Assembly (NCBI RefSeq): GCF_910596095.1
Contig: NC_056544.1
Span: 5,735,655-5,799,654 of the forward strand
Direction: 5' to 3'
Source of the DNA: Thunnus maccoyii
Taxonomy: Eukaryota > Chordata > Actinopteri > Scombriformes > Scombridae
Length of the DNA: 64,000 nt
The notes under the pieces: generated by a model
Database searches by the model: none
What the model was told of the DNA's origin: nothing
Seen by the model: the letters and a program-made list of their open reading frames with translations, nothing else
Made by a program: the position numbers and the translations under genes
Shown here: in pieces, positions 44,983-55,111 of the stretch
How the letters are laid out: each line of letters opens with the position of its first letter
Position numbering within the stretch: the first letter of the stretch is position 1

Positions 44983-46467
44983 ATGGTAAGGCCACCAACA
45001 TAGTAAGATTTTTAGTGTTATTTAATTGTTTAAAATGCAGATATTTGTCTATATACTATTTACTGATGCAATACTAGTGCTTCCACATGTTTACTCTACC
45101 GATAAACGGGCTAAACTATTAGCACATGCATAGGGCTATTTGCTGTCGTGTGATGATAAAAGGTATTTATCTATTGCTTTAATGACGACTCTTGAATAAA
45201 AGAACTTGATTTTCTGCTGCGGGTACAGTTAAGGGGCAGAGTTTTTATGTTGGATGTTAAATTAGATCAGAGATTGTTTATGCGACATGCTCTCGTGTCA
45301 TGCTCAACATGTCTAAGTTACCTCCAAAATGTAGTGTGGTAGCCACGTTGCATTCATCATGCAATTTTTGAAAAACATTAAATTAGGACATAACTGCTCA
45401 TATGATTTCATTTGAGCAGTTGTATGTTAAACTCTTAAACTTTTGGTTTTCTAATTAGATTTTAATATGCTTTTCTTAAAACTGAAAAATATAGTTTCCC
45501 CAAACTGCATGAGATAAGTCTATCTGCTTATCATTATTATAAAATTAAGTTTTAGTACAAATGGGTCCAGCAGAGTTTGAGGTTAAATGTTGATGTCAAA
45601 CAACAAATATGTCATTCTGATGTTACATTGTCCTGATGTTTCACATTCAGCTTCCATCAACACCACCAGAGGAGTTATCTCATCCTGTGAGTAAAATAAT
45701 GTCTCCCTTTTGACCCTCATGTTGTATTCTATATCATAGCATATCTGTTGTATAGCCACACTGCACTGATTTAGTTTCACACACACACACACACACACAA
45801 TATTAAGATACTATATACTCATATTCTCTGTTTATTATCATTTAGGTACAGTGTGAGACCGACCCTACTGCTGTGAATAGAGTTGTGGTTTATGGTGATC
45901 TAACTTACACTCCACCTTCTGTAAGTGAATACACATCTACATGAACAGTTACTTGGTGATTTTTTTCTGATATGTATTCTATAATTGCCCAGAGCAAGTT
46001 TGTTTTTTAACCATTTTAACTCGCAGGTCCTTTGACAGTTCTTTTGCTTTCCTCATGGCTCAGTATCCAGTAAAGTCAAAGCAGCCCTGGATTAAATGTG
46101 CAGGGTTCTCTCAAGATCTAAGAAACTCTGACCATTTATACACAGACACTAATTACATCAAAGACGTCACAGGTGTGGAAACTTACCCCTCATAGCCATT
46201 TAAACGTGTGTGTGTGTCAACTTGTGTGTATATTATCAGTCCAAATATTCAAGGGAATGTAAACTTTTGATCAAAGCCATTTGGGTGATTTCAGTTAAAA
46301 AGGACACACAATTATGTGAAAATAAATGGCTTCACCTGACCACTATCCCTAAATAAAAGAAAATGTTTCAGCATGATCAGTCATATTTTCCAAAAATGAC
46401 AAATATTTCACAATTCTGCCAGGGTATGTAAACTTATGAGCACAACTGTATATATATATGTATACAT

Positions 46468-46553
<86 letters not shown>

Positions 46554-47754
46554 ACTACCACTGTATAGAAATGAAGAAAACTTTTTCCGGGGGGTATCAT
46601 TTTTGAGCTGCCACTCTGCACTTTCTTGTTCACTGTTGAATACAAGTCCAATATTTCCTGGCCTTTAGCTCTAGTTTGGTCCACAGTCTCTTGGTCATTC
46701 AATTTTCTTTTCAGAAACAGGTATTAAAAAACAACAAATGAGTGATTATTAGATATTTTGACATACAAAAATTAGCTAGCTACTAGCTATAGGTCTTCCT
46801 CAGGTGTCAGTCTCTTAGGCTAGCCTGTTAGCCTAACCCCACTAAGTTAGTGGAAATGTTGTCTAGTGGAGACACTGTCTGGGATTTCTTCACCTCCACG
46901 TTGGTCATAGACTTTTTCAACAGCAGCCATTTTGACATGAAAAAGGTAAACACAGGTATTAGCTACTAATCACAATAATTAAGGCTCTCTACCTAAATAT
47001 AACAGAACCTTCATTAATGTCATTAGTAACATCTGTGTTTACCTACTTTTTCAGGTCAAAATGGCTGCTGTTGAAAAAGGTCTATTATAGAAGTCCGTCT
47101 CATCGTGGATTATCCTTTAAATACTGTATATATGTAACTCACTTAATTTAGAAATTTAGCATTTGGAGGAGTTTCCCTCTCAGTGGTCACTGAAGAATAT
47201 TCATTGAGAAAAGTTTGGAAATAAACACTAGTGGTTATTTGACTTGTGAATTTCTTGACAGGTCTCGGCTCATAGTCTGTACACAACTAACTACACAAAT
47301 GCGGCCTTGTTTCTTGGAGCATCTAGTGTTTCCAGCACATTTGACCTTACTCCAAGAGGTCACGATGAGTTTCACTGTGAAAACGAGACCTCATCAGCTT
47401 CAAATGTCAGGAGCCAACGCTCTTCATTCATGCCAACACCTGCGACCGCTAGTTCAACTACAGAGTCGACAGCCTCAATCCCCCCCAGAGCCTCTGTCTC
47501 TACATTTCAAAGGTAACGTTAGCCTAAATCACTTGTTAAATGACGGTGAATTTATCATTTCAAATTTACCAATTGCACGGCAGAAAGTAAAAGTAAAATA
47601 TACTTAGATGATATGATCATAACAACTCCAGTTGCCATGTAATAATAATTAATACTACTTGTCGTACATTTCATTTACATTATTATACACATTTTAACAT
47701 TTTTCCCCACACTCTCATGACCTCACCAAGGAAGTGGCAGAGGTCATGTTTTTA

Positions 47755-47801
<47 letters not shown>

Positions 47802-49505
47802 AGCAAGATTACACCAAAGGTCCTGCATGGATTTAAATGAAACTTTGGGCCAAATCCACAAAGAATGGATTGCACCCACTAATAGCACATGATAAAATAA
47901 AATGAATGGAGGCAAATGGCTGCTGATTGACTTTCATTCAGAGCAACAATTACAAGATTTCAACATTGGAAAATGTTTTGCTGTTGCTACTGAGATCATT
48001 TTCAGTTGCTGCTGGGATTAATCTTACTCTTGAAATAGTATTTTTATAGGTGAGTTGTAACACTGGTGTCTTCGACACTTTGCTTCTTATCCTCCTTATA
48101 ATGTCACTTAATCAAACATGGCGGTGAGGTGCATAAAACATCTAGCTCATCTGGCTCCTTGGTGGAGTTCTGCGCTCTACTGAGTGCATTTTCTAGTTAT
48201 TGTTGATATACAAAATACATAAGACCATTAACCATTGCTAGGATTATGAATCCCCTGTGTGTCATAGCAATTATTTCAATATAATATTCTTCAGATCAGT
48301 GTAACTTGCTGAGGTGGTTGGTGGGAGGTTGAGTCCCAGCAGAATGGATGTGGTCTGTTTTGTAGAATGTGAGGCTACCCTTCAGGGGATCTGCATACAT
48401 TCTGTATATATAGTGGCTCCTATAATGTTTGGGACAAAGATTTATTTGGTTCTCAGGGTTTCCCGTATATTAACACCTTGGCAGGCTGCCAGGGTACCAG
48501 CTCCCCTGCCAAAGTATCTGAGAGACTGTCAATAATAAAAAAAGAACATATTACCATAATCAGAGATGGAAATTGAGCTTGTCCCCACCCCCCACTTGGC
48601 CAAGCTACATACATAAATAAAAAGCCTTGCTTTTGTTATTTACTTGTTGTTGTTTTTTTCCCCATTTTCTAATCTTTAATACAAAAGGTTAGACTTCCAC
48701 CCCACCACCACTACCAAAACTGATAGAACACAACCATTACATATTGATTATTCGATTATGTTTTTCGTTGCAACAGTGGAAATGATGATGATGCTGCAGG
48801 CATTGGAGAGGTCACTGAGAGAATAGAAGAGCTTGTGCTGGCATCACAGAGCCTACTGGATGTCGCTGCAGCAATCAGAGAGCTCATCAGTTTGGCTGCC
48901 ACTCAAAGAGTCATCTTGACTCCTTCCCAGCTACATACCATCAAGCAAGGGTTCTGCTGTGTTGTTTGTTTGAGTAAGTATGCAATATATACTTATTGTC
49001 CTATATGTAAAATAATTTTGGATCCATTTTATTTAGGGTGTGCCAGAATTTGAGATTTCCAAATACACATACAGTTTTACATTCGCTAACCAAGGCTAGC
49101 TGTGTCTCATGCAGTACAATGAATTACATGTACTGATGCAGACCTTTGTGTGACAGCCCATGGTGTAATGATACAATAAAGAAAGTTTTAAAAGAATTTA
49201 AGTTGAGTAAAAAGAAAACACTATCACCAAGTAGGCCTACATCAAGATCACTTTAAGGACAGATGGGGACACACATAGAGAATGACTATTTTCTCTCATT
49301 TTGTTTTTTAGATTTGATCGAGGAGCCAGTCTTCGCACAGTGTTGCCGAAGCATTATTGGCTGCAAAACATGTGTGGAACGGTGGCAGCAGACCTTTGTG
49401 CACTGTCCAAAATGTAGAGGGAACACCGCAGAAAACAACATCTTTGAAGTTACTGGTCTTTTAGAGGCATTTTCTGTTCTGAGATCCCTTTTTGAGGATT
49501 TGTAA
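44983..49505 (+). CDS. Unit 2 RING-like zinc-finger gene with A/B/C-type N-terminal exons (novel model)
   Basis: Proposed exons: ATG 44983-44985 (donor GTAAGG at once), C 45651-45686, B 45846-45920, 47262-47512, 48777-48973 and 49312-49505. Phases are 0,0,0,2,1, they match at every join, and they give 251 codons. Residues 2-38 are array exons. Residues 39-122 are Ser/Thr-rich (TPATASSTTESTASIPP). Residues about 130-178 look helical (TERIEELVLASQSLLDVAAA). Residues 183-222 are a RING-like finger: C183-x2-C186, C198/C199, C205-x2-C208, C219-x2-C222 (IIGCKTCVERWQQTFVHCPK). RING proteins usually act as E3 ubiquitin ligases; that role is inferred here. The finger resembles all-cysteine fish RINGs that I recall only vaguely. 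The RING exons could instead have another 5' start. Confidence 0.6.
45651..45686 (+). CDS. Unit 2 type-C exon
   Basis: LPSTPPEELSHP with acceptor tttcacattcag and intact donor GTGAGT. Confidence 0.55.
45846..45920 (+). CDS. Unit 2 type-B exon
   Basis: VQCETDPTAVNRVVVYGDLT then YTPPS. Acceptor tattatcatttag, donor GTAAGTGAAT. The Asn in A-V-N-R is shared with the unit 3 exon at 59216. Confidence 0.6.
46019..46450 (-). mobile_element. Tc1-like transposon 5' fragment
   Basis: Read on the minus strand it starts with tacagttgtgctcataagtt tacataccctgg, the inverted terminal sequence of a Tc1-type fish element, runs through the 5' untranslated part, and ends after the first codons of transposase (MRKAKELSKDLR, start codon complement at 46054-46056). 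The rest of transposase and the other terminal repeat are missing. It lies in the intron between exon B (45846) and the Ser/Thr exon (47262) of the unit 2 gene. Confidence 0.85.
46446..46549. repeat. TA microsatellite next to the Tc1 end
   Basis: TA run with interruptions (tgtatacatatacatacata) grown at the TA target of the Tc1 terminus. Confidence 0.9.
46900..47098. repeat. Inverted repeat (hairpin-type element)
   Basis: The arm at about 46905-46962 (tagactttttcaacagcagc cattttgacatgaaaaaggt aaacacag) is the reverse complement of about 47030-47092 (ctgtgtttacctactttttc aggtcaaaatggctgctgtt gaaaaaggtcta). The spacer is about 70 bases. It is probably a MITE. It lies just upstream of the unit 2 Ser/Thr exon. 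Confidence 0.7.
47262..47512 (+). CDS. Unit 2 Ser/Thr-rich exon
   Basis: Acceptor aatttcttgacag, open through 251 bases (V-S-A-H-S-L-Y-T-T-N ... S-T-F-Q), donor GTAACG leaving phase 2. No known domain; about a third of residues are Ser or Thr. Confidence 0.6.
47720..47895. repeat. Dispersed repeat with GTCT microsatellite
   Basis: caccaaggaagtggcagagg tcatgttttt, then (GTCT)n at 47755-47801, then agcaagattacaccaaaggt and tgaaactttgggcc. From memory this arrangement is a common fish repeat. It sits in the intron between the Ser/Thr and helical exons. Confidence 0.65.
48777..48973 (+). CDS. Unit 2 helical exon with first RING cysteines
   Basis: Acceptor tcgttgcaacag, 197 bases, donor GTAAGT. 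Codes G-N-D-D-D-A-A-G-I-G-E-V-T-E-R, a likely amphipathic helix, and ends TIKQGFCCVVCL. Confidence 0.65.
49312..49505 (+). CDS. Unit 2 terminal exon, RING-like finger
   Basis: Acceptor cattttgttttttag. Codes LIEEPVFAQCCRSIIGCKTC, V-E-R-W-Q-Q-T-F-V-H-C-P-K-C-R-G, then a hydrophobic helix (FEVTGLLEAFSVLRSLFEDL) to TAA at 49503-49505. Confidence 0.75.
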
Positions 49506-49549
49506 TATCTGTAGATGTCCAGCTTACTGACATAACAAATATCACAAAT

Positions 49550-49555
49550 AATAAA
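49550..49555 (+). terminator. Likely polyadenylation signal of the unit 2 gene
   Basis: AATAAA 45 bases after the stop codon, followed by a tgttctcc-type T-rich stretch. Confidence 0.5.
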
Positions 49556-49559
49556 CTGG

Positions 49560-51960
49560 ACCAACTTCATGAGCTTGTTCTCCATGTATCTTTACTGCTC
49601 CTTCTCCTGTACAGCAACACCGAACTTAATGCTTCCGCCTACATCATCCTATATGACATGCGCACTCAACATCAAGATAATACATTGACAGGATCTTCTG
49701 ATACTAACTGTCATTGTCTCTGTGAATATTTACTGTAAACAACTTTAACTTAACATTCTAGTAACCCATATGCTTTCATACTCTTTTCCCAGTATTTCCA
49801 CAACTAAAATAATAAACATTTTCTTCCTTTTACTGAATCTTCAACAGAAATATCAAAGACAACAAAACATCTTTGTATCACACTGTTCACTGTCCAACCT
49901 ACTCCTGACAGCTATGGGGTATAGATTTTCTATTTAACAAGCTTACAAGTCAACTGAAACATTTCCCATGTTATCATTAACAGTGCACCTATCTTATCAT
50001 CCTCCTTTTCCAAAAAAAAAAAAACTCTCACAGTCCATAGACTTCACAAATCCAGCCTGATTGCTGGTTTGCTCCCTCTGCCAGAGCAAGTAACATTATT
50101 ATTCCCCTGTGTGAGAGTGACCAGTGTCTCTGTAGCTCAGGTCACCTCAGTGTCCCTATCCTCTTCAGGTTAGGTTTCAGATTATCTTTCAAGGTCCCTA
50201 TTTGAAGAGGACTAACATACACATACACTGATCTTTATTCGTCTGAAATAATCAGCTCTTGAGAAAACATTAAGATCCAAAAGAAAACTTGATTGGCTTA
50301 TAAATGAACCTACACAATATCAGAAATTTGTCCAGGTGATCAAATTCAAGTCTCAACTCTGTGTATTTTATGGTCTCAAACTGGTGGTCTCGCTTCTATC
50401 AAAAACAAAAACAGAGTCAAAACAATTACAGTTATACATTTGTATATTCTGTACACCTATGTAAAAATATATAAGACATCATTAAATGCTATTATTTGCT
50501 GACTGTACAGTCTCTTCCAAAGAAAAAAATGCTGTGTGTGTGGGGAAGATGAGATAAATTGTGAAGTTATACTTTGTATTACTTGTTACTGTTTCATACT
50601 GTAAAAACTGATCAGTGCCTCATCACATAAATATCACCTTAAGGGGAGGTGAGATTATAAGAGAATGCAGGTTTATAGTGATAATTACCTGATTTTTCTG
50701 CTACACATGCCACATATTTATCAGACATAACTAGCTTACTTGTTAAGCTTAACGGAGGACTATTGCCTAAGTTAGGCTGGCTGTACTGAGATGTTTAATA
50801 GTAGTTTAATTTCACAACAGTGTCAAGCAATGACAGGGTTTAGGACAAAGATTATCGTTACCTGGCTGTCACCAGTGAAGGCACGACAGGAGACGTGGAT
50901 CACGCTGCTCTGCAAGGCGCTCGATCTGCATGCTGCAACCAGTGGCTGTGACAGGTCGAAGAAGGAGGGGCAGAATTAGAATTTAAATGCAATTGTCAGG
51001 CATTAAAACACGCTTTTAATTGAAAATTGATATCATGGGCCAAATTTAAAAACTAAAATGTAAAATCAGAAAAAGAAAATGAAAGAAATGTCTTGCTAAA
51101 AGGGCACTTATCTAGTCAAAGGCCAAAAGGGCAGGTGCTTGAGCACCACCTGGTGTCTACATGAGCATCTGCATGCATAAGATGTACTTGATATGAAAGA
51201 CAGACAATATTGAGATGTGAATCATGCAAGTCTTTTTCTCTTGTTTGTCCATTCTTATTCCATCAGGTTGTTAAGGAGAAAACTCTGTGCCCAGCAAAAG
51301 AACTCCTGCTTTTCTTTTGTTTCTACTGTTCATTTATTCTTTTGCTCCTTATATCTCCTAAAGGTTGAGGTTAGGAGAAACAGGTCAGAGTTCAGTATTC
51401 TCCAAATAAGAAAATGATTTATTTCTGATGAGATAAAGAAATGGCTATTGTGAGCAGCAAAATAAAACAAAAAACAGCTAAACTGTGAAGCAGGAAGTTG
51501 AAAATGTGACCACTGTTCTTATTGACATCACGGTTTTAGTGATATTAACATTTATCTTTACCAATCACCCATGGCCACCAATTAATTGATCTTGTTATTA
51601 ATTTATATTCTATAAGTTCAAATAGAGCAAATGTCTTTTCATATATTGCGCTGAGTTGTGGTTATGTGATAGAGCAATTCCGCTTTGTATGGCACAAAGT
51701 CATTGTTCACTGCTCTACAGAACAAGCTTGAAATGTCTGAATATTTCTCTCCAAACTGATTCTCAACTGTAAGTTTGTCCTGTTCAGTTGAAAACGGATC
51801 AACTCCAAGAGTCGAATGTGTTGTCAGTGAGGATCCAGCTGTTGGCTGTAAAGGTCTGCTGCTTCAACTGAACAAGGCAACAGCTCCAGTACACACACAA
51901 ACACACATACACAGTCCAGCACTACACCTGACCTAAACTCTGCTCATGTGACACCAATCT
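49560..51960. other. Intergenic DNA between units 2 and 3
   Basis: No coding exon, RNA gene or repeat with clear ends recognised. The sequence is AT-rich with scattered short open frames. From about 51960 it becomes colinear with the segment before gene Y of unit 2 (gaggaagagaggaacagtaa). Confidence 0.4.
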
Positions 51961-52704
51961 GTCTCTAATGAGGAAGAGAGGAACAGTAAAGACGAAGCTT
52001 ATGTTTTCTTTCTGTTTGAAGGCTTTGGGAGTTTGAGCTTGAGGATTTTGATGCCGACATGGAGCCTCTTCTGAAGCTGGTAAGATCAGATCCTGAAAAG
52101 ACTTGACAGTAACACTTTACAGGTCCATCAATTTTATTCTAATACTGGACAATTTCTGAGTAATTTGCATGTTTTTATCTTACAGAGAGCTGGTGCTGGT
52201 GCTGGTGCAATTTGGTACAAATTATAGGAAAAAACAGAAAAAAGCGTTAAGTTGGTTTATTGCCGACTCATTATATTTGGGTTCATACGTAGTTGTTAAT
52301 TTGCATTGCTAAGTTTTCAGTGTGTAGTTTTGTGTGTCAAATGATATATCATCATATCAGGTTGTTTTTTATATAGTTTTTAAGAAATAATCCAACACAC
52401 TAATATACAGTTTCATACACAAATCTAACATTGTAAAAACAAACTGTTTAATACCTGCAAATTACTCTGAAATTAGTATAAAATTAAGGGACCTGTAAAA
52501 TAAAGAGTTAATTGTTACATTACACTTGATTTATTCTGTAAATATGTCAATCTGCTCATCGTATCTGATTCCTTGTTTCAGGTGTTTGAGGTGAACACCA
52601 GCATGAAGATGAGAGATGTTGAGTTTGAAGCCAGAAGGCTCCTCAACTCTCCAGAGACCATCTCTCCTCAGTTTAAGTGAGTCATATTTCACACATTTGT
52701 CACC

Positions 52705-53275
52705 AGTTACAGTACAGTGGTTGTGATGTCTCTGTGGTGTTCTGAAGTGTTTTTAAAAAACTTTGAATGACTGTAATCTACAGACATCCCAAGATCATCA
52801 GCCATGCTGTCCCAGCAGCTCAGCATAATGGCGGTTGGAGTTACACAGGCTGTTGTGGACCGGGTCTCCACCACTCTGACCACCATGCTTCGCCTGGTCA
52901 CTTTCTCTCACTCCATCAGAGATGAGTTACAGTACAGTGGTTGTGATGTCTCTGTGGTGTTCTGAAGTGTTTTTAAAAAACTTTGAATGACTGTAACCTA
53001 CAGACATCCCAAGATCATCAGCCAGGCTCATCAGTACTCCAGCAGCAGGAGGCCTCCTGCTCCAAACTGTTCAGCCAACTGGAGGTGGTGATGGAGGTGC
53101 TCGTTCAGGGATTTTGGTTGCTGCCTTCAAACACCTCCTTTAACATGCCGTCCCAGCAACTCAGCACAATGGCGGTTGGAGTTACGCAGGCTTTTGTGGA
53201 CCGGGTCTCCACCACTCTGACCACCATGCTTCATCAGGTCACCTTCTCTCACTCCATCAGAGATGATGTGTTCCT
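52705..53275 (+). repeat. Direct duplication of a gene-Y exon and its acceptor
   Basis: The text from gttacagtacagtggttgtg through the acceptor (tacagacatcccaagatcat) to tttctctcactccatcagag occurs twice, starting at about 52705 and 52925. The first copy lacks about 120 bases from inside the exon (between cagcca and tg(c/t)cgtcccagca). Confidence 0.8.
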
Positions 53276-53425
53276 GTCTATCCAGGAGAAGGTTTGAGAG
53301 GGTTACACTCCAGGGGTCCTAGTGAACAGGCTGAACTGCTTTGCAACAGAGATGCTGAACACCATCACCAATGTTGCATCTCCTCCAGCTGAAGCTCCAG
53401 TCGCTTCAGTCCTGGATGATAAGAG

Positions 53426-53722
53426 TTGAACAAAGGGTCCAACAGAGAACTAGACTCTGCTGTGGTTTCTCCTCCTCCACCCTCCCTGACGCCTCCAGCT
53501 GAAGCTCCAGTTGCTTCAGTCCTGGATGGTAAGACTTTGAACAACGAGCCCATCAGAAAACCAGACTCTGCTGTGGTTTCTCCTCCATCTCCAATGACAC
53601 CTCCAGATGAAACTCTTTCAGCCCTGGAGAATGAGAAAATGAACAAAGAGCCCACCAGAAAACCAGTCTTGGCTGTGGTTTCACCTCCTCCACCTCCTCT
53701 GACTCTGGTCCAGTCAAAATGA
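53426..53722 (+). repeat. Proline-rich coding tandem repeat in gene Y
   Basis: Open frame with three related units of roughly 30-35 codons built on S-A-V-V-S-P-P-P-P-S-L-T-P-P-(A/D)-E and K-(T/M)-(L/N)-N-(N/K)-E-P-(I/T)-R-K-P. The third ends L-T-L-V-Q-S-K-stop. An extra partial unit lies just upstream at about 53370-53425. Confidence 0.65.
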
Positions 53723-54299
53723 AGAAGAAGGGTTGAGTCAGACACTTCCTGAGCTGGTTCAGAAAAACTTTCTGCTGCTACTGCTGCTGCTGCTGCTGCC
53801 TAAAGATGAGGACTGAAACTGTTCCTCTGTTTGTTTATTGCTTTGTCCATATTGTTAATGTTTCTGTTAAAAACAATAAATTCATTGATGTAATAATTAA
53901 GTATTCATCTATTGTGATTTAATGCAACAGGTGTAAGTTGGATTCACTGTACTTTTCAATAGCTTGGTCTTTATAAAAGTGTAAGTTATAATTTATCTGA
54001 ATGAGAAGTTGGAAAAATCAGATCTGAAACAAACAAACATTTTTCAGGTAGACTTAAACAAACAGAAACCAGAAATAACATGAAATCAAGGAGTCTGACT
54101 GATACCAGATTTTTTGGGCCAACATTGACTTCTGAGAGACTCAAAACCTATATAAAATCTCTTCTAGTGGACAACCTTTTTGTACTTCTTGGCCCATTTA
54201 TCATCCTTGCTCTACATAAATGAACAGAAAAGATAACAAATGAGAGACACTGAGACGAGATAACATCTGAGGCACAGGGAAATGGATCCACCATCACCC

Positions 54300-54560
54300 T
54301 TGATCCAGTTTTTTGGAGAAATATTTAGCCTAACTTTTATCAGGAATGTCTCTGCTGTGATGTGTCCTAAAACTGGAAACATTGAAACATTCTAATTTAG
54401 TGTTTGAGTTTAAAAAAGTACTTAGCTGATTAAAAACTAGTTTCTCTAAAATTTTGCTTAACAATGGGAGACCTGACATCAGTCTAAAATTGCTGGGTGT
54501 TAAAATATCCAGGTGTCCATTCTTTAAAAGAGGTTTTACCAAAGCAGTGGTGATTTTTGA
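54300..54560 (-). mobile_element. LINE reverse-transcriptase fragment (L2/Rex-like)
   Basis: Minus-strand translation VKPLLKNGHLDILTPSNFRL followed by M-S-G-L-P-L-L-S-K-I-L-E-K-L-V matches the N-terminal RT motif of such LINEs (V-x-P-L-x-K-K ... N-x-R-P-I-S-x-L-P-x-L-S-K-I-L-E-K). The fragment is short and dead. Confidence 0.7.
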
Positions 54561-55005
54561 ATCTGTGACATCACCACCAATACAAATATAAAACCTTCAT
54601 GGATCAAAAATTCATAATGAGTCATAATTTGTCTTCTTTGCCATTTAAGGGGGTGTTGTGTCAACAGTTTTACAGACATCTCTTTTATAATGGCCAGGAC
54701 TCCCTGGAAGAAAAGATCTTGTATGTCAATGGGACCTTCCTGGCTAAATGAAGGATAAATATAAAATTATGTGGAAGTATGGGGAAAATGCTTTTTCACT
54801 GCAATACCACAAGTGGCCACTGGGAAAAGTTGTAGTGTAAGTGAGGTCCATTGAGAAGTTTAAAGCATGGCTGTAAACTGAAGCTATTACAGTGAAGTTC
54901 ACAGTTCAGGCCCAAATCAACTTGGCAGCGAACTGTGAGAGCTGAGTTAAAGGAGATAGTCCTAATAATACTTGCCTTAACCATGTTTTAACCACATTTT
55001 TTTCT
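54561..55005. other. Intergenic DNA in unit 3
   Basis: No gene recognised. Text around 54640-54900 (ttgaagtt, agtgaagttcacagttcagg) has the look of old repeats, but I cannot assign it. Confidence 0.35.
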
Positions 55006-55111
55006 CCCTTGTCATACCAGGGCCTGCTAATCAACAACAAGGGTGCTGGCAATCTCTTTGATCAGCAGATTTAACAGGTTCAGGAGTCATCTGGAGGTAT
55101 TTTCAGTGTTA

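Larger units (their letters stand above)
52022..53880 (+). pseudogene. Gene-Y copy in unit 3, fuller but apparently disabled
   Basis: Exon 52022-52079 (LWEFELEDFDADMEPLLKL, phase 1 in, 0 out) and exon 52582-52676 (VFEVNTSMKMRDVEFEARRL then LNSPETISPQFK, out phase 2) are intact. The following coding text, about 53005-53297 (LFSQLEVVMEVLVQGFWLLP, VGVTQAFVDRVSTTLTTMLH), is open only in a frame other than the one the splice predicts, and stops at a TGA (53295-53297). Coding text continues beyond with N-T-I-T-N-V-A-S-P-P-A-E-A-P. Then come proline-rich repeats (53426-53722) and, after a short break, a basic segment and poly-Cys run (HFLSWFRKTFCCYCCCCCC). AATAAA follows near 53876. Family unknown. 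I read it as a recent pseudogene, or a gene with an exon structure I have misread. Confidence 0.45.
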
